DNA from: Cerrena zonata
Taxonomy: Eukaryota > Basidiomycota > Agaricomycetes > Polyporales > Cerrenaceae
Reading direction: 5' to 3'
Assembly: GCA_038087015.1 (NCBI GenBank)
Contig: JASBNA010000088.1
Coordinates: 1-64,000, forward strand
DNA: 64,000 bases
In this document: piece by piece, positions 34,257-47,151 of the stretch
Position numbering within the stretch: position 1 is the stretch's first letter
Layout of the letters: each line of letters opens with the position of its first letter
Position numbers and translations under genes: made by a program
The notes under the pieces: generated by a model
Databases searched by the model: none
What the model was told of the DNA's origin: nothing
The model's input: the letters and a program-made list of their open reading frames with translations, nothing else

Positions 34257-35128
34257 ACTAAAATGTGGACCGGATTATGATATAGATTGCGTGTTATCGT
34301 TGCTGAGGTTATTGTAGTATTGCATGTCTTGTACATTTATTTATTCTCTCTCGATTTCATTTCTATTTTACATATATCGTATCGGATTGACGGTACTGCC
34401 AAAAGGTGTGAGTTGATGGCAATAAAGTCTTGGCGGGGTGATTTAATGATCGATTGGGGACGTTGAAAAGAGGAACCTCGTTCAGGAGGGGAACTTGTAC
34501 CGCTACTCAACACCATCACAGTCTTAGACAACTTGAAAGCTTGACGTGGTAGCTTCGAATTTGCAAGATCTAATTCATACGAACGAAGTACTTTCTCGCA
34601 GTCACGGCTATTAAACTTCCAGCTCTTCGTCGAGGTTGAACGCAACAAGAAGACTATCCGAGTCCTAGTAGAGGGAGGTCACGAGTTGATTCACCATCTT
34701 CCCCAATAGAGTCAAAAAATGCATCGTAGGTAACATGAAGCGATAGTTTCACAAGAAGCATAGCGTAGGGTGACCTTCCTTCTCCAAACTCACAAGTGAA
34801 TCTAACGCAGGTTTGGGTATGTCGAGGAGCTCCTGCCAATGTGCGTTACAGGGGCAATCGTTTTATTAACCACTTAGCTTAAGTCAACACACGGACGGCG
34901 ACCAAGAATTGTAGAAACACTGTTATACAGAACATAACCAGCAATACTCAGTAAAATTCGAAACGAGCATAATTGAACCTAAACAAAGAGGGCGAAATGT
35001 GTGGTATCGTTCGAACGTATCATGTACGTTCATACGCCGAGATTCTGGCCTAGAATACATCCAACCTCAATCACGGAGCGTAAGACTCGGAGAAGTAAAA
35101 CGATGATCTTTTCCTTATCGCTCTGTCA
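34257..35128. other. Intergenic DNA
   Basis: Holds the VPS10 3' end and the 3' end of the DUF6535-like gene. Minus-strand open frames of 60-103 codons (34337-34839) show no recognised domain and no good splice links. I report no gene. Confidence 0.4.
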
Positions 35129-36592
35129 TTAATAGGGGAAATCATCTGTAATGTCGATTGAGGTGACCATGAGGTGAATGAGCTGAAGCTGTCGCTCCAT
35201 CCTAGAGCCTGGCAGTACGGCCATTTGCGAGTACGTCCTTAAGATCGCAGACAACATCAGAGCATTCGCTCTCAGCTCTGTATCATTGTCTGCTAATCTT
35301 TCGGAGTCTGCAAGGGAGACTAGCGTGAAGAATGTGTAGCAAAGGGCAACTGGTTCGAGCGTGATTTCGTGACTTGCCATGAACAATCGAATGGGTTTTT
35401 CGAGAGTCGACTGTGGAAGATGGGCGGTATCTGTACTCCGGAGTATGTTAATTATGACCTTAGAGATCTGAAGGAGGTTAACTAGGTCTGTATGATGACA
35501 TGAATAGGTGAGCAAATATATCGATAAAGGAAAGGTAGGTGTAAGTAATTCTTACATTGATTTGATGACTTGGAACTTCTATCCGCCGCAAGCGCAGAGT
35601 ACAACTTCTCCAGATCATGCTGGCTATCAGAGGCAGCGGAGTAATAGGCAAAAAAGATCGCCATGGTGCTATGTGTGCCCGATTGCATACCGTCGACGAG
35701 GACATCTCCCAAACGAGTGTCTGTGCGTTCATCCAGATCTCGCGCAATAACGGAGGTCAGAGCGTGATAAACGAGTGTCCTCGAGGCATCGCGTTCTCCA
35801 ACCGGGGTTGTAGAATGGATGCCATAGAAGGATATGACAGTAACGACCGCTTTCAACGTTATGCTCATCTCGCTCAATCCGCCGATGAACAAAACGAAGG
35901 CGGCATGTAGAAGTAGAGGGAATGCACGTGGGATGGCAGAATCTGGTCGCTTGAACCACGTTCCTTCGCGTAGGAATCGCTCATGGAGGCTTACCATCGG
36001 CGACTTGTTGCAATAGTGGAAATAATCATGCGATCGCTGCTTGATGCAGAAAGCGAGTAACGCCACCGTTAGGCTAATCATGAAACTGTACAACCAAAGT
36101 GTGTTTGTCTCGACTTTCGCGGGTTCACTGGCAGATGGATTGAGCCAGTACGAAGTGATGAAACCCCCGTCACGGTTCTGGGGTTGTTTGGAATGTGTGG
36201 CAGCTAGAGAAATAGCCAAAATGAGTGAGAGTAGACTGGCCTGCAGCGTCAAAGCATAAGGAGTAGGACGAAATGGATGAACTGGATCTCTTACAAAAGC
36301 GAACGATGTATCAAGCTTCATCACGATAACCTTCAACTCCTCGACATCGTATTGGTGAACTGCATTTTTTACCTCCTCGTAAGTCAAGTGAATTCTACTT
36401 TCTGTCTGGTTCTACAGGCACGGCCGGTGGATAAGCAAGGTAGGAAATATCACTATCCAAACTCACAGTATATCCTTCCGCTCTTACTGGCACAGTGTCT
36501 GGGATAATCTTGGTTTGCTCGTCTTGCATTTGGAATGGCTCAGGCTTGATTTTTGCATCGTCGCCTCGGAGGGATACTTTTGTCTTTGCCAT
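35129..36592 (-). CDS. DUF6535-like multi-pass membrane protein
   Basis: The main exon (about 36387-35568) has hydrophobic segments (PYALTLQASLLSLILAISLA; LWLYSFMISLTVALLAFCI; FPLLLHAAFVLFIGGLSEM). These are arranged as in basidiomycete DUF6535 proteins, with the loop CIKQRSHDYFHYCNKSPMVS between them. It is spliced in frame to a last exon (YLVNLLQISKVIINIL.., ending at 35129). A first exon starting MAKTKVSLRGDDAKIKPEPF at 36592 is likely, but its 3' splice site is uncertain because the gap holds no clean in-frame pair. Such proteins are multicopy and of unknown function. Most lie in a membrane, which is all that can be inferred here. Confidence 0.6.
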
Positions 36593-37125
36593 TGGGTAGG
36601 AAAGTGTGAGTTGAACGTTGAATAGTAAGAGCCAAGACTGGTTCCGTGAATTCTGGGGTGTAATCGCTTGAAAGCTTGATCCTCGCTGTGCTGTAATCTA
36701 ATCTAGTCCAATCTAATCTATTCACGTATTACAACTTCAATGACCACTGGTGTCAGTGAATTTTCGATGTTCAACTGTACTTGTACCTGTACACCCTTCA
36801 ATTCCTATCTATAATCTTTCTTTACCTCGGCATGTCTTTATTCATGATAGCCTTGGAAGGAATACCTGCTGTGGCTTTAAGTAGGTCTTCAGTGTTCTGC
36901 TAATGACAGGTGTTTAAGGTCAGCCTGAGTTAACTGCATCTCTATCTGAGCCGTCTCACCAAACGTTCAATGTCAGAAGTTGGCAGTAACCCCACACGCT
37001 TCTCAAGATATTCCTGGGGTCTTGCTGAATTGGGGCTCAGCTATACCCATAGACACCATGCATCGTACCCTGCATACCGTAAGCGATACTTCTATCTCTG
37101 ACTAGTAGTCCGTTTAGGGTTCAAT

Positions 37126-38145
37126 ATGTCGAGCTATCTCTATACGTTGCGACCCGCCCTTGCTTCTTTAGTCGACACAGTCAGACCCGCCCTTGCTTCT
37201 TTAGTCGACACAGACATTGTATGTCTCTTCTATCTTATGAAACAACCCAATCTAACTACCTCACACTATATTGCTCGCAGGTTTCTCGTCAGAATGGCTC
37301 ATACAGACCCTTGGGAACATGTCTGCCTCAGAGTACATCAGCCGCGAACGAATCTACTTGTTTTTACTTCTTTTTTCGAGAGGAAATTCTTCTGGTATGT
37401 GTACCCTTTGTCGCGTCTCTCACCACTATTACGTATTCCTCTCAGGACGTATGGACTTCATAAAAATGTCACTGCGCAACTCTCTTGATATGCGTATCAT
37501 GACTGCGGTTGGCTCCACCATAATACGTCGCCGGGCTACGTACCCTTGAAGCTAAACTGACAAATAATTTATCCGTAGCAAATGGCTCTCTTCATGACGC
37601 CATACGTCTCATCATGACCTTTATGTCTTTGATGCTGTTGACACTCCCTAGAATCGTGATATTTATTGCTTGGCGTCTCGGACGTCGAATTCTCTTTTCG
37701 ACCCATTCGAATGCATCGTATGCTTGCGACATATCCTTATAATTATCTACACAAGTGTATTTAAATCGTTTATAGGCAGTGTCGGGCAGTGGTGCGTAGC
37801 TCCCATGCGTAGTATAAACACGATTCAGTTGGCCAGCAACAGTCTTCCTCCTGAACTACATTCTCTCAGATAGTTAAACGAACTGGTTTGAAGGGATTCT
37901 TCTGATTTGCTGAGTTTTGCATTTGATTCAATCCTCCTTCTTACTTATATATCATATTTTCAGATCTTTATATCCTCATCACCGTAGCATTCTGGCTCTA
38001 TCGTGGTCGGTCATACCCATCAAAAGATGGTGCTATACGCTCAATATCGCCATCTAGAAACCTATCCGGTCGTAGCACACTTGCAATGCTAGTCAATTCG
38101 CCTTTCGACCTCAATTCTTCCGTCCATGACCGAGCACTTCTCTGA
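37126..38145 (+). CDS. Possible multi-exon gene, not resolved
   Basis: Several exon-like stretches lie in order: MSSYLYTLRPALASLVDT (37126), GFSSEWLIQTLGNMSASEYI (about 37280), RMDFIKMSLRNSLDMRIMTA (about 37450), a hydrophobic LHDAIRLIMTFMSLMLLTLP (about 37590) and YILITVAFWLYRGRSYP (about 37967), ending at a TGA near 38145. Intron-like GT..AG gaps separate them, but I could not make all phases agree. The first exon contains a 33-bp tandem duplication (about 37149-37214), which duplicates the RPALASLVDT peptide. It may be a membrane protein gene or a decaying one. No family was recognised. Confidence 0.3.
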
Positions 38146-38655
38146 CTTCATTATGCATCCTGAGTCTAGCATGTCATTCTGTGGTCAATACCCCCAATCC
38201 TGATAACTCCATACGGTATTGCGCGGATCGTGGTTTCATATGGTTTACATAAACACCGAGGGACTTTGAACAATTCTGCCCGGCCTAGGTTTGGACTTGG
38301 TTCGAATATTCACATATCCAACCAACGTCCAACATCCAACTTCACCAATTATACAAACCATTACTTTGCTAAACAAATCTCGTTCTAGATATGAATATAT
38401 GACTACCGGACCGCTCTCTTCCTCTACGGCCTCATGTGATAACATCTATTTTAGGGTCATACTTCTCGATAAAGCTTGGAGCTTCGATTCGCATTTTGAA
38501 GCATGGTGATAACATGGTCTCTCGTATCAACAACGTACCTGTGGTCACTTTCGGGATTCCGTTCCAACCATCACATGGGGTATAAATGACCCTCGATACG
38601 AGGCTTGCATGTTTTGCTCCCCACTGGCAGTGCAACCATCTACGTCGAATTTAGC

Positions 38656-40689
38656 ATGGTCTTCTCGCAACGAGTCTTAGCATTATGTTGCTACGCCTTT
38701 CTTGGGCTAGCTTTGGCTATTAAAGACGGAATGGCTGCCAACAACGCTTTATTTTTTGATGTAAGCTCTCGATACATCACGCAGCCACTAATTCACGTAT
38801 TGTTCGAATAACTATGTAGATGCCTGTGGACCATTTTGGCGACGCACCTGGGACTTTCAAGAATCGATATTGGGTAAATGATACGTGGTATAAATCGGGT
38901 GGACCTGTATTTTGTGAGATTCCATTTATGCATCTCGCTGGATCTAGCTGAAAAGCTCAATTTATTCAGTATTCGACTCAGGGGAACAAAATGCCGAACC
39001 TTTGCTTCCATACTATCTTCAGGTATTATATAAAATTCGTCACTCTCTTTGTAAGTTACAAATATTTTACCTCAGGAATACCACGGACTGTCTGCGACCA
39101 TGCGTCTTGCCAAGCGATTTAACGGGATCGCTATCCTATGGGAACACCGATTTTACGGTGCATCTCTTCCTTTCCTAGTGAACGTATGTTCTCATATGCC
39201 GTTCTCGCAGCTTTATCTCAATCCATGCTAGACAAATACGACTGCTGATCAATGGCAGTTTCTAACGACAGAACAAGCACTTGAAGATGTCGTCTACTTC
39301 GCCAACCGCTTCACACATCCTAATACCAAATTCAACAAAGATTCTCTTCATCCTTCGCAAACACCATGGATCTGGATCGGTGGCTCATATCCAGGTATAC
39401 GTGGAGCACTCATGCGTGTTCGAAATCCCGAGGTCATCTTCGCTAGTTGGTCCTCTTCTGCACCTGTACAGGCCCAGGTAGACATGGCCTCGTACTACAA
39501 AGCTGCTGAGCGTAGTTTAACGAGAAACTGTTCGGCGGATTGGGTCGCTGTGACAAAGTTCGTTGATGAGACTTTAATGAACGGAACCGAGGAGGAACAG
39601 ATAAATTTGAAGATGAAGCTCTGGAGTGCGAGGGAGAGTGGGCCTGGAAGAGATGTACCCGTATCGCGAGAGGTAGCGCAAGGACTGAATAACGTGCAGG
39701 CTGCGGGAGTCTTGATGGACCCATTGTCATTCTATCAGGCAAGTTGATTATTGTCAAAGTATTTGCTTGCAAAGCGTGATTAACAATCTTTTCAATAGTA
39801 CTATGGGTTCGAAGCCTCGCTCCTACCCTTTTGCAACCTTTTGGAGACTCGGAATTTTACATCGAAACCACTCGAAGGAGGACTTATTTCTGCCATCAGT
39901 ATCAACGACACACTAGACTCGTTTCTGGCTGCTATCACTGAGTTGGATTACGACTCTATACCGGGGGATGCTGATGATCCTATCACAGACCGATCATGGA
40001 TGCGACAATACTGCTCCGAGTATGGTAGGTGTTGGTTGATTTGAACCACTTTTTCACGATTAATGTCGAACCTTATAGGTTTCTACCAAAGGGGAGATCC
40101 AAATAATCCTCTATCCATTGAAACGTCTTTCCGTAGTCTGGAGAGATTCCAACAGCAATGCAACTCCGCTTTCCCTACCAGATTGCCTCCAACTCCGCAA
40201 GTTGGTCATGTAAACAAGTACGGCGGCTGGCTTATGAACGTCTCGAACGTTCTCTTCACAAACGGAGAATGTATGTTTCTAATCAATTTCTCAATATACT
40301 TATCTTGTTGATAGTTTACAAGTTGATCCGTGGAGAACGATGGGTTTAGCGTCCATCGAAGACAACTCACCCAACAGAGAACCGACCACAGTGATACCAC
40401 CGTACGAAAACCATCACCATGTTCGTCTCATACTACTCACGCTACGTATTTCAGCTGCAACGAGCCACCTCCATTCCCTTCATTCTTCGGTATGACCCAT
40501 GCCAATCAAGTTCACGTATCCGATCTTCGTGTCCTCTTGACACCGGATTCAAATCATACCGATTTCAAGACAGTAGGTTTCTTTAGCCCCGTGGCGAAGA
40601 ATGGCGAGCCCTTTTACGCTGGGTTGGCATTGTTCGAAATGGCTTTGGAAGAGTGGTTACCGTGCTTTAGACCTAAAGCACTTCATTGA
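38656..40689 (+). CDS. Secreted serine peptidase of family S28
   Basis: Nine exons (38656-38760, 38820-38913, 38970-39022, 39076-39183, 39232-39738, 39799-40024, 40079-40270, 40323-40401, 40455-40689) sum to 1599 nt, 532 aa. The family cleaves after proline near N-termini (Pro-X carboxypeptidase / dipeptidyl-peptidase II type). A signal peptide (VLALCCYAFLGLALA) is followed by the family's opening MPVDHFG and GTFKNRYWVND. Then come ILWEHRFYG, the nucleophile motif WIGGSYPG, EFDPWRTMG (likely Asp region) and a His in QVHVSDLR near the end. Length fits the family. The intron after exon 5 has a GC donor (GCAAGT). Glycosylation sequons (NDT, NFT, NVS) fit a secreted enzyme. A role in acid digestion or nutrition is inferred. 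Confidence 0.9.
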
Positions 40690-40988
40690 ATGTCCTCGCA
40701 TGAATCACTTAACGATAGGAGTACATGAAACGATATGGGGCTCGGATACGTATTATTTATTTTGCTAATAGTCCAGCATGAGTCAGATTATAAATTCTTG
40801 AAAGTCGAAGACTGTACCGACAAAACTCTTTTGTCTTGATTTAAAACATTACATAAACAGACATCATGTTTCGTCAGAGACCACCCCTCGAGATCAGTGG
40901 TAGTATAAGATAACACCCCCTCCTTGCTTCAGCAAGTATAAAGCATCATCATGACGAGCAGTGCGTACATGTCTAAATAATCCAAATA
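40690..40988. other. Convergent 3' intergenic region
   Basis: A short AT-rich stretch between the S28 peptidase stop and the F-box gene stop. It should hold both polyadenylation regions. No other feature is visible. Confidence 0.5.
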
Positions 40989-43418
40989 TCAGAGTATAAT
41001 CGACTGACACGTCACAAACAGTACACACTTAGTTTGGATATGATGTGCAAACCGATTGCGACTGTGTGCCACAAGTTGTATACCTTCAGGATAGATATGA
41101 ATGGACGACTCGTCCCGACAATCTCTGCTGACAACACCACTGAGATTCTCGCACTCAGCGCATCCAAAGCTCCGCGCATGAGATCCGTGACAAAGGTCTT
41201 CTAAGTTATAGATTGGCATCGAGAGTGGCTGATCGGTGAAAACATAGATGAAAGGTTCCGAAGAGGTGAGGTCGTGGTCGTTATGCAAGATGAGCGAAGG
41301 ATCATGGTCAGCTTTCCTGCGATGAACTGTGGTTAGCTTTGTAACGAAAGATGTACGGAATACTCACAAGTTCGCGACCATATCCTCATACCATTGTGTC
41401 TCTATCAAGAGATGTAACATCAACTGCGTATACGTCAATGGCATGGTGAGATCTGGGTTCCCACAGTTGCAAATGAACTTTGTGGGTAAATCTCTCGCAG
41501 GTAGGTCTTCAGGAAGTCCTAGCATACGAAGCGATGGCGTTGCTAGCTTGGATGCAGCAGCATGTCCCATTAACTTCTCCATTGTCCCGGGGAATTTAAA
41601 ACAGACCTCTAAAGGGTCTTGGTAGGTGAAAACTCTCTCTAGACCTTGAAAGGCAAAAAGGGAGGAGGCGCGCCATAGACGACTACGGACGACTGTCACC
41701 GACAGAGATACGTCTCGGTCGTCTATAGTTTGCGAGTGGATAGGTGGAAGATCGGAGAGCAGCTTGCGTTCGCGAGTGTTTCTGACGTCAATCATATGAT
41801 CCTCAAGAATATTTATTAGACGTTCAATACGTTCCGCCGTCAGCTCGATATTTGCTTCGTTTTCAGAGAATATGCTGTCCGCAGCAGCGAGTTTCAGGGC
41901 GTCCGGAAGTGGTGGTATTCAACATAGCAATGTCGGATCTTTTACGACTTGTGGTTTCCAGTGGTTGACGTAGGGAGTCCAGAATTGACCATGAAGTTCA
42001 GCTTTCCTGTGATCAAAAGCCTCTTGCGCTCTGCGAACCTTCTCGCGCCCTATGCTGCTTATCAGTCTGTTTTTGATTTTATCCCAGGCTGTAGAGTATC
42101 AGTGTAAGAATACTGTGGGAGGGAGAGAGTGTGTGATTTCAAACATTTCGTAGTCAATGGATTCGGGTGATCTACGGCAGACTTCCAGTCCGGATCGTCA
42201 TTCCCCCGAGCTAGTTCTTCTTCGGTGTATCCCATCTCTGTTAACTTCGTGACAATATTAGAGCATCAAATTAGAAGATGTAAGGAATGTCTATGAAACC
42301 TCATACCTGGCCAGTCGTTGTGCCTTCTTCACGTTATTATGTCCTCGCCTTAGATACTTTTCTTCCTCGCGCCACACATGCACCGCAAGATTAAACTGTA
42401 ACAGGAATCGATAATCACCCCACAGAGCTTCCATATAACAGCTAGCCTTGATCATACTATTTGTATGATTTGTCATCTCCTCGACGAACAACCGATATTC
42501 AGATGATCGTTTCTTCAATGGCGATAGTTGTTCAGCAATGGCATCAAATAGAGGTTTGTAGTATCGACTTGAGCTAGTATTTGAAGCCGGGATGGAGAGA
42601 CCAAATTCCATGGCTAAAATAACAGTCAGCCCCGCTTCGACATAAACGGGTGAAAAATATACTGACTATAATGCTGGCCACTTTCCCGAGGCATTAGTTG
42701 TAATATTATTGTATTCTTACCCAAAGTCTTCCGACATTGCTTTAAAAGTTCTAACCCCTGAAAGAAGCTACGCTCAATCTTAGTAATACACAAATTATTA
42801 TTTTGTTCGAAAACTAACTTTTCCTTGTAACAGGCTTGACAAAGACGGCTTGAGTAGACATAGTCGACTCTAATAGCGTCTTTTATGCCGCATGCCTAGT
42901 TGCGAAAGTTTTCCACGGTGTGAGTACTGATGAGTGCCACGACGACTGTAAACTTGAAGACCCACCTGACAAACACGTCCATAAATTAGAGCGGCGTACG
43001 CAGGTTCACTTAACCATTGAGGACAGTCGGGCAATTTGGCATACGGGATCGATTTTCTTGCACGAATCCAAAGGAGATTCAATGGTCGTGACAAAAGCGT
43101 CGCGCGAATTCGTTTCGACACTTGACATAAACGAAGAAGATCGCAGGGATGTAACCACGATAGAATCTAAGCCTAATCGATGATGGGGCAATATACGGCG
43201 TCAGTTGTACTTACTTCGAGAAAGACGTCAAGAGGTAGATTTCTGATACTGGATTGCTTCAGCGTTTGAGTCGGAGCATCCTGCCTAAGTTCGGTGACAT
43301 GGGTTGACGCGGGTGTATCTTGAGTGTGTATCCGTGATGAACTACTTGCTTTAGGTTTTTTGATGATGAGAGACGCAGCTACTTTATTTTCAGAGGGTGA
43401 ATGAATAATTTTCGACAC
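40989..43418 (-). CDS. F-box protein (paralog of 57.5-59.6 kb gene)
   Basis: Exon 1 (43418-43215) and exon 2 (43166-42966) join in phase 0 to give a basidiomycete F-box: SIRNLPLDVFLE then ILSWLHPCDLLRLCQVSKRI. A conserved block RARKSIPYAKLPDCPQWLSE follows. Exon 3 (from 42895) carries ACGIKDAIRVDYVYSSRLCQ and CYKEK. Exons near 42.6-42.3 kb (SSSRYYKPLFDAIAEQLSPL) and 41.8-40.99 kb (MLGLPEDLPARDLPTKFICN) complete it. F-box proteins recruit substrates to SCF ubiquitin ligases. No substrate is suggested here. After CYKEK an expected intron (about 60 bp, GTTAGT..TTTCAG) would break the frame, while read-through stays open, so this joint is uncertain. The middle exons at 42.28-41.8 kb were not resolved. 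Confidence 0.7.
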
Positions 43419-44359
43419 GAGTCAATTTACCGCAGGGCAATGTGGGAACATTGGCGGCAGCGGCTGCAATTCGCTCGCTTCGCCGCATCTGTGCAACGAC
43501 GTCCCTGTCAGTAGGTCTCAACTGACACTACGTTCAATATTAAGAAGCCCTAGTACTCACTACTTTGTCGGTATTTTACTTATCGAAGATTAACAGTGCT
43601 TGTAATATTACTCAACGCGTCGTAAGGACGAGAAATAGGTCCCAAATCGGAGTCTGAAATCTTTGATCGGAAAATATCGGAGTACGAGAAAGGCCCGGTT
43701 ATGCAGAAACTCGTCTCTTGCACTCAAACAAAACACAGATCACCTAAAGGCTTAATTTTCGAATCATATAGACCCGAGGACGACATCCCTAGGAGGCAAG
43801 ACGCAAGTACAATCTATTTCAAATCTATGTATATCCGGGATACGTCGCCCTAACCGCATCCCTAACAGACTGCCGAGGACTTTCTACCTCCGGAGCGGTT
43901 GCTGAACTCAAACTGCACTCAGGTCTTGCTTCTTTCAATAATACTGTCAAGCACTTGTACCTCTGCTCCTGTCCGGTCCGTGCTCGCCCATTAGAACGGA
44001 GATTGTTTTCTTTCTTCCGAACCTCGTACTCTAAGCTGGGTGCAAAGGCCAATGCATATCTCATCTAACATATCTCCGCTTCGCTAGAACGAGTGCTACA
44101 ACTTCTTCTGAACTGGCTACAGTGGCTTTCACAACTTTACTAACATATTTACGGGCTATTTTCTCAATGTCTTTGACTATAGTTGGTGTTCGTCCGAATT
44201 CCACACCTTGGTAATACATGTTTACTTGCTCCGAGTGCCGCATTCAAACACCAAATAATGATCGACGATCGACCATTGCCGCAAATGGAAGGCTGACTCG
44301 CCGTGTTCGGATATGGACGCCACAATGATGATATTCGCGTTCTCTTCCTCCCTCCCACT
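43419..44359. other. Intergenic DNA
   Basis: Between the F-box gene and the first member of the Cys/His family. Minus-strand open frames at 43825-44243 show no recognised domain. The last 100 bp upstream of 44360 should be promoter. I see no firm gene. Confidence 0.4.
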
Positions 44360-45612
44360 ATGCCCGACCCTCATGCTCGCCGCCGAATATCTTCAACCAT
44401 TATACAATGCACAACTATCATCACGGACGAGAACACCCCCTGTCTTACAACAGTCACTCAGTCTGCAGCGAGATGCCAACAACATCACCTGGAATACACA
44501 ACATCTTTCCGGGAATACAAGGAACACGCCGCCGCCTCAGAGGCCATTGCCCTCTCTGTACCAATGGCTCTTTCAAATGTGAAGAATCTCAAAAAGCCCG
44601 AGGCAGTAGAAGAGAGATTACGAAACGTAAAGCAGCTTGTCGATGCGCTCCAAGGAGAGGTTGATGGCAGGCTAATGCATCGCCTCCGTTTCTTCCACAA
44701 CAGTTAGCCCCATTTGTCAGTTTGTATATTTGTTCACTTCGTAACTCGATAATACCCTGCAGACTGGGACCAGGGACATGAGATTCGCATTAGGATGCAA
44801 CAAACCAAACTAGACGAAGCGAAGAAGCTCCAGCGAAGGCTAGAAGTACGTCTAGAAGATCTCATGGAGGAAGATCGTCTACGGGATCTTCAGAAGAAGT
44901 GTACGTACCAACCATCCGAATGTGTGAAATATTAAATGATGTACTTTTTACTACCTAGCAGTAGCAAAGGAGAACATCACGCCGCGTTCTCGTTGCGAAA
45001 TAGGTATGAAGTCATGCATCGTATCTTCTCATACACACTGATCTTGATACATACGCTCCTTTATCAGATCCTCTTGATGCATCGTCTCTACAAATAGACA
45101 CAGTGGGGAAAATCCAAGGTAAACATGGTTTAACCGCTACTTTCCATGATATGAATATGATTATGACTCTTCTTAACCTGCTAACGTCAGGATACCGGAA
45201 TATATCCTTCGCATGGCCCATTCGTGCGAAACGTACTGCATGTTGCTCCACTCAGCCACAAACTATCGATTACAGTGACGGTCTCTATACTACCTCCGGG
45301 TACTCGTCAGTATGCAAACCTCGAACGACGAACTCCATATCCCAGTCCCGAGGTATTCCAAGAACACCATTCCACTGTACATTACCCTACCTACTCACTT
45401 ATTGTTCTACAGGACGTCCCAATGTTCGGTCTTCCTGCTCGCCATCTCACATCAACTCGTCTCCGCTCAAGAAGAAATCACTATCCTACTTCAAGCTGTT
45501 TTTCTGTCTCTCTGGCTGGCTCTTGATGCTGCGTGGAATAGGTCTCTTCGATCCCTTGGCCCATCTTAAGCTAACTGGGTCTCTGTACCTTGCTATACTT
45601 GTTGCACGATGA
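44360..45612 (+). CDS. Cys/His-motif tail-membrane protein, copy A1 (intact)
   Basis: Six exons (44360-44702, 44763-44900, 44962-45003, 45068-45118, 45191-45352, 45413-45612) give 936 nt, 311 aa. All five introns are phase 1. The N-terminus has C-x10-C-x10-C-x2-H (residues from CTTIITDENTPC to RCQQH) followed by LEYTTSFREYKEHA, which could bind zinc. A helical segment (KPEAVEERLRNVKQLVDALQ) and a coiled-coil-like exon (QTKLDEAKKLQRRLEVRLED) come next. A Tyr/Ser/Cys-rich linker and a C-terminal hydrophobic tail (FFCLSGWLLMLRGIGLF..LYLAILVAR) end it. No named family was recognised. The architecture suggests a tail-anchored or hairpin membrane protein. It is the best intact A-type copy and is duplicated at 47152-48705. 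Confidence 0.7.
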
Positions 45613-47151
45613 ACTCTGTAGCAGTCTCGGGGTTTCCTCCCGCGCAGATGCTTGTTGCCTTGCTACTTTGTATCCGTACTAGCCTGGTGTACGTCTCGAC
45701 TTGTTTGGGTTTTTAGAGCTGCTTGAATGCTATACTACTCTATCCCACGATCGTATCCAGTGAGAAACAGCCGATTTCAACCTTCGATTCCGTCATCCCC
45801 TGCATACATAGATATTGAATGCTTCCTGTCAGGGTCCATCAAGCAGCTCACCTTCCTAATGCGTACTTGACACCTGTTCGATCGCTTACCTAATCGTTAC
45901 TCATCGCATTGGTGCAGCCGCCTTCAAATTCCAACACTGGCAGTTCTCAATGTTCCACTCTAACAACCTGAGACTCGCATACACTTTCCAAGCCCACTTC
46001 TCTTTTGAATACGTACGGTCACGCTGAACCACTTGCATTCTGACATTGCAGTTTCATTAGCTCCTTCGTCGAGTGTCGGTCTACGATTAGTAGCTTCTCT
46101 TCTATAAGAGAGGTATCAGATTCTATAATGATGACAATGTATCATAAACATCTATCCCGCTGACCGTAATATTTGCACACCATTACCCGTGCTCATAACG
46201 ATTATACCCGTCATGAACGGTATATCGCCACCTGGTTCATTCCGCGCTTCGGGATGGGACATGATGCATGACGGCTCTGGATCTACGCCTCGCAGTTTTT
46301 TATTCTGGGTTTCTGATCAACGCAATCGGACTCGTCCTGCCCCCCACTTCTTATTCAACAGCGGCATTTCACCTCACTTTGCAAGTCCAGCTCCCTATTC
46401 GGCACAGGTCTGAAGGGCTCCATGGTCCACCAGATTGCTGCGAACAGACGCACTACGTACTGATCCCATGAATCTTGAACGTTTATCTTTGTCAGCCGCT
46501 GGTTTATATTTTAAGTGATCACAGAGCCTCAGTTACTCCTCACTTCTTGTCCTCCGTCCCATATCATGTTAATGCCTTATGTCTCGAAGGGCCCTCAACA
46601 ATATTTCGTTACTGACCCCTCATTTTCTGGACAATCATTCAGTGTTGTATTGTCCCGACGACTCGGACCATAGTGCTACCGACAGGGATAGAAAAAATGG
46701 TCTGTTACTGGTGGAGTTCTTCGCCCTCTCGAGTCTCTACATCTTTCAGTTTACCGTTTAATGTCAAATTACAATTACTGACGACGGCTGTCTATTCCGG
46801 GAAATCGAACTGTTTGTTAGCTCGTGTTTTTATATGGAAGCTCAACTACCTGACATTCACCCAGCTCGCCGAGTCTCAACCTCAGGCTTAATTCCGCCCT
46901 ATGAATACCATTCTTTTCCTCTCCTGCCGCTCCCTAGGACCAGTGTTGTCAGGATACACTGGTAAACACCCTGAAGCAACCGCTATCCCGTCTAGTTCCT
47001 CAAGCAACCCGACTTACGCGCGCCCTGATTTCATTTGACATTTAGATTCGATCTCGATGGAAGGCCATTGCCGAACTATCTTGACAGCATCCCTAACCTT
47101 GATAATCATCAAACGCTCTCACTCATTGATCCTTTCGCTTCCTCCCCCACC
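45613..47151. other. Spacer between A1 and A2, part of a tandem duplication
   Basis: Part of this spacer resembles the region after A2. For example TTCACCTTCCTAATACGTAC at about 49000 matches TCACCTTCCTAATGCGTACT at about 45850, each followed by TTCGATCGCTTAC. The gene plus its 3' flank was therefore duplicated together. Short open frames here have no recognised domain. Confidence 0.5.
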
